Origin: Thermogemmatispora sp042408965
GTDB taxonomy: Bacteria; Chloroflexota; Ktedonobacteria; Ktedonobacterales; Ktedonobacteraceae
Reading direction: 5' to 3'
DNA: 64,000 nucleotides
Assembly (NCBI GenBank): GCA_042408965.1
Contig: JBHOQN010000005.1
Span: 1-64,000 of the forward strand
How positions within the stretch are numbered: the first letter of the stretch is position 1; the number at the start of each line of letters is the position of its first letter. Under the pieces are notes generated by a model that ran no database searches, was not told the DNA's origin, and saw only the letters and a list, made by a program, of their open reading frames with translations. This document shows, one piece after another, positions 16,225-24,799 of the stretch. The translations under genes were made by a program, and so were the position numbers.

Positions 16225-18125
16225 GCCTCTTTGTAGGCCTGCTGGGCCTCCTCAAGCCGGCCCAGCCTTTTCAACGCATTGCCAGCGCGTTCATGGAGAT
16301 CAGGATTCTCCGGCTCACTCCCTAAGAGAAGCTGATAGACGCGCAGCGCCTCCTCGTAGCGTGCGAGCACAAAGAGGGCGTCGCCGCCGCGGAGCGAGCA
16401 GTACTCTGCCTGACTGCTGTGCTGCAGCGCCAGAGCGTAGGCAGCATGAGCCTCCGCGTGGCGGCGCAGTTTCAGGAGTGTGTCAGCCAGGCCGTAGCGG
16501 GCATCAAGGCAATGTGGGTCAGAGCGCAGCGCCTCCTCGTAGGCCAGAAGGGCGGCGCGGTAGGCGCGTTTCTGGTAGAGTATCTCGCCTCTGGCGCAGT
16601 GTGCGCGGGCAAAGTTCGGCTGCAGGCGCAGCGCCTCTTCAAAGGCAGCCAGGGCCTGGTGGTAGTGCTCGCAGGTGATCAGAATCAGCCCTCGTTCATA
16701 GTGCAGGAGAGCGTTGTGCGGTTCCAGGCGCAGCGCCTCCTCGCAGGTGGCCAGCGCCTCCGCATGGCGTCCCAGGAGCTGCAGTGTTCGGGCACAACCG
16801 TGCAAGGCGCGGCTGTCGTCCGGGCGCTGCAGCAGCGCCATCTGGTAAGCCGTCAGGGCTGCATGGTAGTCTCCCAGTCCCTGGTGAGCCTCTCCCACGC
16901 GGTACCAGTCGGGAACCAGGTGGGGAGCGAGCTGTCTGGCGTGAGTGTAAGCCTGCAGCGCCTCAGTGTATTGTCCCCGGTCCAGGTAGCGATCGCCCTG
17001 AGCTTGCAGGGCCAGAGCTGCCTCGTGGGAGGGAGTCGCTGGTGCCAGGGCTGCCGCTTCCTTAACGGGTGCGTTCAAGAGAGAAGGGACAGGTGCTGGT
17101 GCGCGTTGCGAGCGGCGTTCGATCTGGTCCCGCTCCAGGCGGGGCAGTGGGTCTGCGGGATCGACGAGGACCACCACGTTGTAGCGTTCCAGGGCCAGAG
17201 AGAGCTCCTGCTGAGTGGCCGCCTCACGTGCCCGTTCCAGCCAGACCGCCTTCAGTTCCTGATATGTCCTGGGATCATGAGGGGCGGTGCGCAGGGCCAG
17301 CAGGAACTCCTCGACAGAGGCATGTCGCTGGGAGGGCGTTTTCATCAGGGCTTTGAGGATGGCAAGTTCGATGTGGACTGGCAGGGCTGGACGTTGGCGC
17401 GAGAGGGAGGCAGGGAGCATCGCAGTGTGCTGATAGATCCAGGCCGCCCAGCTGTGGCTCTGGACCGTGAAGGGCCGCCGACCAGTGAGCAGTTCGTAGG
17501 CCAGGCAGCCCAGAGCGTACTGGTCGCTGGCCGGAGAGACCCGTCCCTCAAACTGTTCAGGCGCCATGTAGGGGAGCGTACCTGCAATCGAGCGCTGCTG
17601 CACAGCCGTTGTGTCCAGGACGACCGCAATCCCGAAGTCCGCGAGCAGGGCATGGCCCTGGCCGTCGAAGAGAATGTTCTCCGGCTTGAGGTCGCGATGG
17701 ATCACCGGTTCAGGCTGCGTATGGGCATGCTGGAGCGCGTGCCCGATCTGCTCCAGGATCGTCAGGGCCTCTTCAAGGGAGAGGCCTCCCTGCCGGCTGT
17801 GTAGACGCTCGCGAAGCGAGCCACCGGGCGCGTAGGCCGCAATGAGGTAGGGAGGAAAGTCCTCCAGGTCAAGGCCGGCGTCGTAGAGGGGGAGAATGTG
17901 GGGATGTTTCAACGTTTCCAGCAGGCGGGCCTCCTGGAGGAAGGCTCGCCGTTTCTCGTCCGAGGTGCCCAGTTCAGCGTGCAGCAGTTTCACAGCGACC
18001 CTGCGCGGCAGCAGCAGGTGCTCAGCCAGATATACCTCGCCGAAGCTGCCGCTGGCCAGTCTGCGCGTGATACGGTAGTTGCCGAGCTGCCTTCCGCTGT
18101 AGTCGCTGGTATCCTTCTCTATCAT
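16200..18125 (-). CDS. Ser/Thr protein kinase with C-terminal TPR repeats
   Basis: A 641-residue cytoplasmic-looking kinase. The kinase domain (about residues 15-285) is intact: LASGSFGEVYLAEH glycine loop, VAVKLL lysine, helix-C Glu in FLQEARLL, HRDLKPEN catalytic loop, DFG in LADFGIA and APEQF. A charged linker follows, and about seven TPR units from residue 395 (for example AYTHARQLAPHLVPDWYRVG). No membrane segment is evident. ATG at 18125 is chosen because it immediately precedes the kinase fold; upstream in-frame codons would overlap the promoter. It faces the pseudokinase operon tail to tail, so the two kinase genes may share a pathway (inference). Confidence 0.9.
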   Translation of the reverse strand: MIEKDTSDYSGRQLGNYRITRRLASGSFGEVYLAEHLLLPRRVAVKLLHAELGTSDEKRRAFLQEARLLETLKHPHILPLYDAGLDLEDFPPYLIAAYAPGGSLRERLHSRQGGLSLEEALTILEQIGHALQHAHTQPEPVIHRDLKPENILFDGQGHALLADFGIAVVLDTTAVQQRSIAGTLPYMAPEQFEGRVSPASDQYALGCLAYELLTGRRPFTVQSHSWAAWIYQHTAMLPASLSRQRPALPVHIELAILKALMKTPSQRHASVEEFLLALRTAPHDPRTYQELKAVWLERAREAATQQELSLALERYNVVVLVDPADPLPRLERDQIERRSQRAPAPVPSLLNAPVKEAAALAPATPSHEAALALQAQGDRYLDRGQYTEALQAYTHARQLAPHLVPDWYRVGEAHQGLGDYHAALTAYQMALLQRPDDSRALHGCARTLQLLGRHAEALATCEEALRLEPHNALLHYERGLILITCEHYHQALAAFEEALRLQPNFARAHCARGEILYQKRAYRAALLAYEEALRSDPHCLDARYGLADTLLKLRRHAEAHAAYALALQHSSQAEYCSLRGGDALFVLARYEEALRVYQLLLGSEPENPDLHERAGNALKRLGRLEEAQQAYKEADRLRGFV

Positions 18126-18187
18126 GGCGCTCACCCGCGCGTGCGCAGACACTCCCGACTCTACAGACAACGCTACAGGATAGGAAT

Positions 18188-18215
18188 AGCATAGCATATT
18201 CTCCTGGCAATGCAA
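18188..18215 (-). promoter_or_regulatory. Promoter of the TPR kinase
   Basis: On the minus strand TTGCAT (18215-18210) and TATGCT (18193-18188) are separated by 16 bases. The predicted start near 18181 leaves a leader of about 55 bases before ATG at 18125. Confidence 0.5.
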
Positions 18216-18328
18216 GCCTGCTCCCGCAGGCGAGATTCGTCCCGGCCCGTTCGAGAGGCTGGCAGAGGACAAGCTGTCTACGCTCTGGCTGGGGTGGAGG
18301 AGCGAGAGATGGCCAGGGCCAGGAGAAA

Positions 18329-18368
18329 ACTCAGCGCTGCGGTTGGTCCCTCAACCACAGCGCCGAGT
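18329..18368 (-). terminator. Terminator of the GH6 cellulase gene
   Basis: Arms of 17 bases at 18329-18345 and 18352-18368 pair with only two imperfect positions. On the minus strand the hairpin is followed by GTTTTC. It begins about 50 bases past the cellulase stop codon. Confidence 0.7.
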
Positions 18369-18416
18369 CAGTTCGCGGACTCAGAGGCTCACCGGAAAAG
18401 TGAGTGGTCGTCTGCG

Positions 18417-20267
18417 CTAGAACGGCGGGTAGGCATTTTGAACCAGCGTGTCAAAGCCGGCCTGGAACCAGGCGCCAGAGACCGGAGCGTTGGGCATCGC
18501 TCCTGTCGGCTGGTTATTGTTCATCGCATTACCGCCGTAGGTAGGATCGCACATTCGGTCGAAGCCCTTGCCCGTGGGGTTCGACGGCCCGGTGGGGATC
18601 AGGCTGCTGGAGCCGTCCGATTCACCGGGTGGCTTGATCCAGACAAAGGCATCGAAGCCGGAGGCCGGGTTGGCCTGTGGACGGACGCCGATGCCGCCGG
18701 GCTGGTTGCACCAGTTGCCGCGGCTGTAGCGGCGATCGATGCGCGTCTGATTGACGAAAGTGTTGAGATCGGTCGACGTGCTCGGGCCGGTGGGTCTGTT
18801 GGGACCGCCCCAGCCGTTGCGCGAGGTGTCGATCAGCATGCCAATCGTGCTCGGGAAGCCGGCAGCGATAAAGGCATTGCGCATATCGATGTCGTAGGGC
18901 ATCTCATCGATGTAGTTGTTCCACTGGTAGAAGTTCGCCGAGCGTACGGGCTGGCCGTTGATGGTCTCATTGGCCGTCATGTATGGCTCGGTGGTCGGCG
19001 TGTAGTTCGCCGTGTTGCTGATGAAGCCATCAACGCTGTTGACCCCTGCGGTGGTGCCCTTGACCGTGTTGGTGATCAGGTTCACTGCTGGCTGGAAATT
19101 GCTGCTCCAGCCGAGCCAGCCGCTGTGGGCGATGTCGATGAAGTTATAGACATTGGGGATCGCGTGCAGCTTGTTGAGGGCGTACTGGATGCCCTGGACA
19201 TAGGCCCCACTGGAGTTGGCCTCAGCGCACTTGGCAATGCTGAGGTTGGTCACCAGGTTGGGCAGAGAGTCCGGCTCGATGATGGCGACGATGCGCAGGT
19301 TGCTGTACTTCGCCTGGCTGAAGGTGGCAGCGATCGGGTCGATGAACTGCGACTTGTAGATAGCCAGACCGTTGTTCGAAACGCTCAGCTCACCGTTAGA
19401 GGCCAGGGCTGCGCAGTCACGGTCAGGAAGATCGTAGACCACGAAGGTGATCACGATGGGCTGGCTGCTGCTGGCAGCTTGCTGCTCGGCCGCATCGAGA
19501 TAGCCAGAGAGATTGGTTGGGTAGCCGGTGCCACCAGTTACCGCGCCGATGCTGTCCAGCCAGACCGCCGTCGGGTAGTTGGCCACCGAGGCCTCTTTCT
19601 GTCCGAGCGTGCCACCAACACTGGCTGCGCCGGCTTTCACCTCCGCCGCCCAGTAGGGATTAATGAAGCCCCGTGCCCCTGCGTAGGGATTCTGGACATG
19701 CACCCCTGGGATCGGCGTCGGGGTGGGAGTGGGTGTGGTGCCCGGTGTTGGCGTTACGGTCGGCCTGGGCGTTGGCGTTGGAGTGGGTGTGGTTCCTGGC
19801 GTTGGCGTCGGCGTCGGACTCGTGCCGCCATTACAGGCGTTGCCATTGACGGCAAAGTTGGTCGGCGTCGGGTTGCTGCTCGTCCAGGAGCCGTTGAAGC
19901 CGAGACTGACGGAGCTGTTTGCTGCGACGTTCCCGTTCCAGCTCGCGTTCGTGACGGTGACGTTCTGACCGGACTGGCTGAAGTTGCCGTTCCAGCCCTG
20001 CGTCACCGTCTGACCGCTCGCCGGAAAGGTGAAGGTCAGCGTCCAGCTCGTCCAGGCTGAGGAGCCGGTGTTCTGAAGAACCATGTTCACGCTGAAGCCC
20101 CCTGGCCACTGGCTGGCTACGGTGTAGTTGACCTGGCAGTAGGAGGCGGCGTGAACAGCGACCTGGCTCCCCAAAAGGGTCGCCAGCAGAAGCGCCGGCA
20201 GGGCGAATAAGGCGTAGAGATGTCCCCGTCTCCAGAAGCCTTTGCGCCTGGTTACACGTGTTGACAT
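18417..20267 (-). CDS. Secreted CBM2-GH6 cellulase (cellobiohydrolase/endoglucanase)
   Basis: A 616-residue exported cellulase. The signal peptide (residues 1-40) has an RRKGFWRR n-region and a cut after AVHA. A CBM2 cellulose-binding module (41-150) starts ASYCQVNYTVASQWPGGF. A Thr-Pro repeat linker leads to a GH6 catalytic domain (about 190-616). Family 6 motifs are visible: VVYDLPDRDCAALASNGE, EPDSLPNLVTN with the catalytic acid Asp, HSGWLGW and DRMCDP. GH6 enzymes invert beta-1,4 bonds of cellulose. ATG at 20267 has AGGAGA just upstream. Tandem LacI-type operators and a strong promoter lie 160-190 bases upstream, pointing to sugar-induced expression. Exo or endo mode cannot be judged from sequence alone. 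Confidence 0.95.
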   Translation of the reverse strand: MSTRVTRRKGFWRRGHLYALFALPALLLATLLGSQVAVHAASYCQVNYTVASQWPGGFSVNMVLQNTGSSAWTSWTLTFTFPASGQTVTQGWNGNFSQSGQNVTVTNASWNGNVAANSSVSLGFNGSWTSSNPTPTNFAVNGNACNGGTSPTPTPTPGTTPTPTPTPRPTVTPTPGTTPTPTPTPIPGVHVQNPYAGARGFINPYWAAEVKAGAASVGGTLGQKEASVANYPTAVWLDSIGAVTGGTGYPTNLSGYLDAAEQQAASSSQPIVITFVVYDLPDRDCAALASNGELSVSNNGLAIYKSQFIDPIAATFSQAKYSNLRIVAIIEPDSLPNLVTNLSIAKCAEANSSGAYVQGIQYALNKLHAIPNVYNFIDIAHSGWLGWSSNFQPAVNLITNTVKGTTAGVNSVDGFISNTANYTPTTEPYMTANETINGQPVRSANFYQWNNYIDEMPYDIDMRNAFIAAGFPSTIGMLIDTSRNGWGGPNRPTGPSTSTDLNTFVNQTRIDRRYSRGNWCNQPGGIGVRPQANPASGFDAFVWIKPPGESDGSSSLIPTGPSNPTGKGFDRMCDPTYGGNAMNNNQPTGAMPNAPVSGAWFQAGFDTLVQNAYPPF

Positions 20268-20402
20268 AGCTCTCCTTGCTTTCCTTTCCTTGCGCTGGTT
20301 CGCTTGCTCTACACCTCGCCCGAAGTACCGTCCCTGATGCTCCGGACTGATGCAGGGAGCTGGAGCGTCCGCGCACTCTTGTCCTGCCTTGCAAGCGGTA
20401 CC

Positions 20403-20426
20403 GTAAACGATTACGTAAACGGTTAC
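20403..20426. promoter_or_regulatory. Tandem LacI-family-like operators of the cellulase gene
   Basis: GTAAACGATTAC (20403-20414) and GTAAACGGTTAC (20415-20426) abut directly. Each is a near-palindrome with the central CG typical of LacI/CcpA-family operators. They lie just downstream of the -10 box on the minus strand, where a bound repressor would block initiation. A related CGTAACAGATTACG lies at 39485-39498. Confidence 0.7.
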
Positions 20427-20432
20427 GGATAC

Positions 20433-20462
20433 AATATACCTGTGCTGGAGGCCATTTGTCAA
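20433..20462 (-). promoter_or_regulatory. Promoter of the GH6 cellulase gene
   Basis: On the minus strand TTGACA (20462-20457) and TATATT (20438-20433) are separated by 18 bases. The predicted start falls in the tandem operators, giving a leader of about 160 bases. Confidence 0.75.
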
Positions 20463-20467
20463 GGGCA

Positions 20468-20502
20468 GGGGGACGCCTCTAGTAGAAAAGGGTTCGTCCC
20501 CC
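20468..20502 (-). terminator. Hairpin between desaturase end and cellulase promoter
   Basis: GGGGGACG (20468-20475) pairs with CGTCCCCC (20495-20502), 8 bp with a 19-base loop, starting 18 bases past the desaturase stop. No good T-tract; a plausible separator from the cellulase transcription unit. Confidence 0.4.
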
Positions 20503-20519
20503 TGGGAAGGTGTGGTTGG

Positions 20520-21404
20520 TTAGCGCTTCATCTGGGAGACGAGCTTAGCCGTCGTTTCGGTGAGTGTTGGTGATTTCTCCTGGTAGCGTGTCGTGCGCAG
20601 GGTAGAGGGAATGCGGTAGACGTTGTGGGCGAGGCCCAGGCGTTCCAGCGTCCAGATCAGGTAGCCCGACAGATCGAACTGCCACCAGTGCAGGCCATGA
20701 AATGCGGAGCGTGGAAAGGCATGGTGGTTGTTATGCCAGCCCTCGCCAAAGGCCAGCAGGCCCACCAGCCATTCATTGCGGCTGTGGTCAGGGGTCTCAA
20801 ACTCACGTCGGCCGAAGGTATGGCAGATCGAATTGACGCTCCAGGTTACATGGTGCGTCAGGAAGATGCGCACCAGCCCGCCCCAGAGCAGACCCGACCA
20901 GCCACCGATAGCAAAAGGAATCAGCAGAGCCAGCAGGGACCAGAGCAGAAAGGTGCGGCTGATAAAGACGACCAGCGGGTCCTTCAGCAGGTGGCGGCAA
21001 TAAACCTGCGGATCAGCCATGCGATTTTGAAACATCCAGCCAAGGTGGGCATGGAAGAAGCCCTCGACAGGGCTGTGGGGATCGCCCTCACGATCGGCCT
21101 GGGCGTGGTGTTTCACATGGGTCGCAGTCCATTCCAGAGCCGGCCCTTCAAAGGCCATCGAGCCGAGAATCAGCAGAATACACTTGACGACGGGGTGGGG
21201 TTGAAAGCTGCGATGGGTCAGCATGCGGTGGAAACCGACCGTTACTCCCAGACCAACCAGGCTATACATAGCGAAGAGCAAGATCAGATCGGGCCAGTGA
21301 ACGGCGCGCTGCCAGAGGAGGGTGATCGCGAAGACCGTTGCCAGCAGGGGGATCACTACGACGGCCAGCACAACAGCCTTGTACAGGTTAGAATTGGGTT
21401 GCAT
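20520..21404 (-). CDS. Membrane acyl-lipid/acyl-CoA delta-9-type fatty acid desaturase
   Basis: A 294-residue integral membrane di-iron desaturase. The three His boxes are present: HRMLTH, HVKHH and HNNHH (in GEGWHNNHHAFPRSA), with four hydrophobic spans between them and the front end. The order and spacing match the stearoyl-CoA/delta-9 desaturase family, which inserts a cis double bond using O2 and an electron donor. ATG at 21404 follows GGAG by six bases; a TTG just before it is less likely. The likely role is membrane fluidity adjustment. It reads in the same direction as the cellulase gene but is separated by a hairpin and a promoter. Confidence 0.92.
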   Translation of the reverse strand: MQPNSNLYKAVVLAVVVIPLLATVFAITLLWQRAVHWPDLILLFAMYSLVGLGVTVGFHRMLTHRSFQPHPVVKCILLILGSMAFEGPALEWTATHVKHHAQADREGDPHSPVEGFFHAHLGWMFQNRMADPQVYCRHLLKDPLVVFISRTFLLWSLLALLIPFAIGGWSGLLWGGLVRIFLTHHVTWSVNSICHTFGRREFETPDHSRNEWLVGLLAFGEGWHNNHHAFPRSAFHGLHWWQFDLSGYLIWTLERLGLAHNVYRIPSTLRTTRYQEKSPTLTETTAKLVSQMKR

Positions 21405-21526
21405 CAACGCTCCATTTCTTTTCTCTCTATGCGCTGTGATGATTGAGCACGCATATACTAGTAAGAGCGAGTGCGGGGCAAATTTGTTTCAGCGCAGAGC
21501 TGGCCGTGACAATGATCCCCAAGAGC

Positions 21527-22339
21527 TTAGAGATCCTGCATATCGCCGTGTCTTCCGTGCCCCTGGGCGAAGCGTTCTGCTCCCCGGGCGGCCTCGCCGG
21601 AGGTCAGTGTTTCCATGCCATGGCGCGCCTCGTTCTGCAGAGCTTCCCACAGGGAGAGGGACCACTGCTCGTAGGCCGAGAGGCGATCGGATTGCAGGCA
21701 CTGTTGAGGAAAGCGGGCCAGTTCTGCCGCGAGGGCCAGCGCCGTGGGGAGCGCTTTGCCATGGGAAGTCAGTCGATTGACGAGACCCATACGCCAGGCC
21801 TCCTCTCCTGAGACGCTGCGCCCGGTCAGGATCAGGTCGAGCGCGTGGCTCTGCCCGATCAGGCGTGGCAGGCGTACCGTGCCTCCGTCCATGAGGGGAA
21901 CGCCCCAGCGTCGATTGGCGACGCCGAAAGCGGCATCCTCTGCAGCCACGCGCAGATCACACCAGAGGGCCAGCTCGAAACCTCCAGCGAGAGCGTAGCC
22001 CTCGACCGCGGCGATCACCGGTTTCTGGAGCAACATGCGCGTCACGCCCAGCGGGCCGTTGCCAGCGATCGTCAGCTCCGGGCTTCTTCCTGCGGCCAGG
22101 TCTTTCAGGTCGAAGCCAGCGCAGAACGTTCCACCGGCCCCGGTCAGCACGGCGACCCTCAGGTCAGCATCTGCCTCGAAGTCATGGAATACGTTGATCA
22201 GAGCTGCCGCCAGATCGACGTTGATGGCGTTGCGGGCATGGGGACGGTTCAGTGTGACAATGAGCGTCGTCTCCTGCCGTGCCACCAGGAGCAGGCTCGC
22301 GGGAGACGTTGTGTCGCCAGTGCTGGCGTGATCAGACAT
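21527..22339 (-). CDS. Enoyl-CoA hydratase/isomerase family protein
   Basis: A 270-residue crotonase-fold protein. It shows the family signature AAVEGYALAGGFELALWCDLRVA (cut here for description: oxyanion-hole GG in LAGGFELA) and GTFCAGFDLKDLA for CoA binding. The second catalytic position in WGVPLMDGGTVRLPRLIG carries Asp in place of the usual Glu, while the later Glu in SGEEAWRMGLV is kept. It could be a hydratase, an isomerase or another crotonase; substrate unknown. The ATG at 22339 is the only reasonable start. TATACT on the minus strand at 22404-22399 is a possible -10 box. Confidence 0.87.
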   Translation of the reverse strand: MSDHASTGDTTSPASLLLVARQETTLIVTLNRPHARNAINVDLAAALINVFHDFEADADLRVAVLTGAGGTFCAGFDLKDLAAGRSPELTIAGNGPLGVTRMLLQKPVIAAVEGYALAGGFELALWCDLRVAAEDAAFGVANRRWGVPLMDGGTVRLPRLIGQSHALDLILTGRSVSGEEAWRMGLVNRLTSHGKALPTALALAAELARFPQQCLQSDRLSAYEQWSLSLWEALQNEARHGMETLTSGEAARGAERFAQGHGRHGDMQDL

Positions 22340-22487
22340 CGTGGGAACTCCTTCCTGTTCGATGCAGGCTATCCGCTAGGACGAAAAGCGATGCCTTTAG
22401 TATACCCCAGAGATCCCGCCAGGTAGCAGTTGTGCTGTGGCCAGGAGGCCATGGGAGTAGTCCCGATCTGCACGCCAGGTGTCTCTG

Positions 22488-23015
22488 CTAATAGCGGCTG
22501 CCGCCTGGACTGGGGGTTGCCAGCACAGAGAGCGTCGGTGTGGCCACGAACCATTTGCCGCCGATGCCCTCCCCATTGGTCTGGCCCGGTCCGCTATCGC
22601 CTGAGTAGGTGTAGAGCAGATGCCCGTTATAGGCGACCTGCGCTCCGTTGGCATCGCTGACCACGCTCAAGGTGCCTGGCAGCGATGAGGCGCTCTGTGG
22701 CGATCCGTTGCCGCTGAAGAGCAAGGGCGGCCAGGTGCTGGCGCAGCCTCCACTGCAGGCGCTGCTTGTGGGGGTATCGGATGTAAAGTAGTACAGGGTT
22801 TTCCCGCTGGCATCGGTCAGGATCGCTGCCGATTTGCCATTCACTGTGGCTGTGGCCGTCTTTACGACGATGCTGCCGCTTGAGCCTGGGGTCGTGGCTG
22901 TGGAGGTCGTACTACCTGATGATCCTGTGCTTGTGGTACTACTTTCACAGGCGGCCAGTGTGACGGTGATGATCAGGAGTGTGGTCAGCGAGCCAATCCT
23001 CTGAAACGAACGCAT
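22488..23015 (-). CDS. Lipoprotein with secreted repeats (Lipoprotein_15/COG4315)
   Basis: A 175-residue exported lipoprotein. An N-terminal hydrophobic stretch ends in the lipobox TLAAC, followed by a Ser/Thr/Gly-rich spacer. The rest matches the secreted repeat family: GKTLYYFTSDTPTSSACSGG with CASTWPPL, then YNGHLLYTYSGD. The fold is common in Actinobacteria and Chloroflexota, but its function is unknown; some members are annotated as possible surface electron-transfer or binding proteins without proof. ATG at 23015 follows GGGAGGATC. Confidence 0.87.
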   Translation of the reverse strand: MRSFQRIGSLTTLLIITVTLAACESSTTSTGSSGSTTSTATTPGSSGSIVVKTATATVNGKSAAILTDASGKTLYYFTSDTPTSSACSGGCASTWPPLLFSGNGSPQSASSLPGTLSVVSDANGAQVAYNGHLLYTYSGDSGPGQTNGEGIGGKWFVATPTLSVLATPSPGGSRY

Positions 23016-23390
23016 GCTTGATCCTCCCTGAAGGTACGGCAGAGGGTGTTCTGCCCATGTGGTTTTCGCTTAACTGGTACGCTATCGGGTTACAGTGGGG
23101 CAAGGAGCGTGGCTGCTTCTGGGTGAGATGGCGAGCTGGCGGCGGCCAATGAAACGCTCCTGAGGTCTGCTGGAGGGTTCTCCTGAGGGTCAGTGTGTTT
23201 CTTGTAGTCTAGGGTGGGAGGAAGAACAAAGGCAGGCTCCGGCGATGACGGCACAGATTCAGTCGCCCAGAGACATAGCGGAGCCAGGGACCCGCTCCAG
23301 CTCTCCGCTCGCTGACTGAGTGGCGAGCTCCGTCTGGCCACGGCCTGAGGTGCAGGAGTGTGCCACTCAGGCCGTAGCTCTCTAGCTGGC
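23016..23390. terminator. Intergenic region with a hairpin at 23340-23375
   Basis: No credible gene was found. ACGGCCTGAG (23340-23349) and CTCAGGCCGT (23366-23375) form a perfect 10-bp stem just past the stop of the minus-strand gene at 23391, so it probably ends that gene. The rest of the stretch is featureless apart from the expected lipoprotein upstream region. Confidence 0.5.
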
Positions 23391-24479
23391 TCAGTTCCCG
23401 TAAGAGATCACCAGGGGAGCTGGCTTCATTGCGAGCACCTGCGCAGGAGTCATCAGATCGCGGGCCTCCAGGTGATAGAAGAGCTTGAAGCCTCCATAGA
23501 GGAAATTATGGTATTTTTGCATGTCGTCGTGAACCCAGTGCTGGTACTGCTCGATCTTATCATGCTGACCGCCGACATAGCCTCCCACGCTATCGACATG
23601 GATCACCACATCGACGCGCCGATCGAAGAGCAGATCGTGCTTGTCAGCAAATTCGGCGACGCCGGGGCTATCGGGATTACGCAGTCCATCTCCGTCGCCG
23701 CGGTACTGGTGGATCACCAGCACCTTGCGCGGAACATGATAGCGCTCAGGAAGCTCGGCCAGGGCCCGGATAATCGGGTTGAGATCGGAGGCGCGGACAT
23801 TGCTCAGATTCACGCCAGGAATGCCATTATGGCGTGGAAACATCCATTCGGGGTCAACCGCCAGCTCCACGAAGCTATAGCGTTCCAGGTACGGTAAGAA
23901 GAAGTTCAACTCATGCTCGACAGAGGCCTGCCCGAAGCTGAGATCGAGAAAGAGCAGCAGATGGTTCTGCTGGCAAAAGCGAATATAGCTCTCAATCGTC
24001 GTTGGGTCGAGATGGTGGCTATAGGTGCCCGCCGGTCCTGGAGCGCGGTCAGGCACGCTGGCCACCAGATCGATGGCCAGTTGCACCGGATGCGTTGGAT
24101 CGAGCCGCTGATAAACAGCGCCCTGGGCCTTGAGATGGGCCAGCATCTGGGCGTTGAGCTGGTAGGCCGGTCCGGTTGCAGCGGCACCGGGGATTCCGTA
24201 GAAAGCAATAATGCGGTGAGAAGGTAGCACTGCCCCGATGTCAGGATTAAAGCGCTGTTCAATACCGACCTGCTCTGCGCCAGGGAAGCGGAGCTTCGGT
24301 GCCGGTGATGTGGAGACCGGACGCCAGACCAGGGCCAGGCCGGCAATGATGCCCAGGGCCAGCAGAAGACAACTCAGCCCTGCCACGACGGCTTTGCTGT
24401 GAGAGCGCTTCCTCACCAGCAGCGTGGGCGGCTCGGCCATCTGCCGGCGATCATGGAGGGGATCGATCTTCCTACTCAT
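23391..24479 (-). CDS. Membrane-anchored extracytoplasmic protein of unknown function
   Basis: A 362-residue protein with a cytoplasmic charged N-terminus (1-28), one membrane segment (about 29-52) and a large outer domain. The outer domain has alternating strand/helix character (HRIIAFYGIPG, LLLFLDLSFGQ, FVELAVDPEWMF, KVLVIHQY, VDVVIHVDSVGGY) suggestive of a TIM-barrel-like hydrolase or binding fold. Acidic residues at the strand ends (LDLS, VDPEW) recall glycoside-hydrolase-like barrels, but no family signature can be named. A short upstream gap separates it from the divergent acuB operon. Confidence 0.8.
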   Translation of the reverse strand: MSRKIDPLHDRRQMAEPPTLLVRKRSHSKAVVAGLSCLLLALGIIAGLALVWRPVSTSPAPKLRFPGAEQVGIEQRFNPDIGAVLPSHRIIAFYGIPGAAATGPAYQLNAQMLAHLKAQGAVYQRLDPTHPVQLAIDLVASVPDRAPGPAGTYSHHLDPTTIESYIRFCQQNHLLLFLDLSFGQASVEHELNFFLPYLERYSFVELAVDPEWMFPRHNGIPGVNLSNVRASDLNPIIRALAELPERYHVPRKVLVIHQYRGDGDGLRNPDSPGVAEFADKHDLLFDRRVDVVIHVDSVGGYVGGQHDKIEQYQHWVHDDMQKYHNFLYGGFKLFYHLEARDLMTPAQVLAMKPAPLVISYGN

Positions 24480-24799
24480 GAATGTCGCTGTTTCTCCTGC
24501 GCTGGCGCGGACTCTCCGCGCAGAGGTTCAATCTCTTCAACGCTGAGTATACCCTTTTTTTGAAACGAAGGATACGTATAGAGAGGGGAAGAGGGCCAGA
24601 AGCGGAGGAAAGAGCTGCTCAGCGGCCCTGTTTCCACACCAGGGCAGGCCCCCCGGGGGCCAATTGCGCCACACTGCTCCCACTACGAATCATCGAGCAG
24701 GCCTCTCGTGGAAGAGTCCCCACATGTGCTATCATAGACACTGGCTTGAGGTTGTCGTCAGAGCACGCACGCGGTGCTTGCCAGGAGAGGAGCGCGCCG
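24480..24799. other. Divergent intergenic region
   Basis: This holds the 5' regions of the minus-strand anchored protein and of acuB. An in-frame extension of acuB through it uses only a weak start and is not believed. CTATCAT near 24729-24735 is a possible -10 element for acuB, without a good -35. Nothing else is recognised. Confidence 0.4.

Noticed and set aside
16419..17804. 461-codon plus-strand ORF opposite the TPR kinase
   Set aside because: A shadow created by the repetitive TPR and kinase coding sequence; the kinase on the minus strand has intact motifs.
19690..19830. Repetitive tract that might suggest a CRISPR or satellite array
   Set aside because: It is the coding sequence of the Thr-Pro linker in the cellulase; a similar tract at 48640-48780 codes for the expansin linker. 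No spacers are present.
18210..20060. 616-codon plus-strand ORF opposite the GH6 cellulase
   Set aside because: It is antisense to an unmistakable cellulase with signal peptide, CBM2 and GH6 motifs. Its translation is Val/Gly/Arg-rich with no family resemblance, as expected for a shadow in high-GC DNA.
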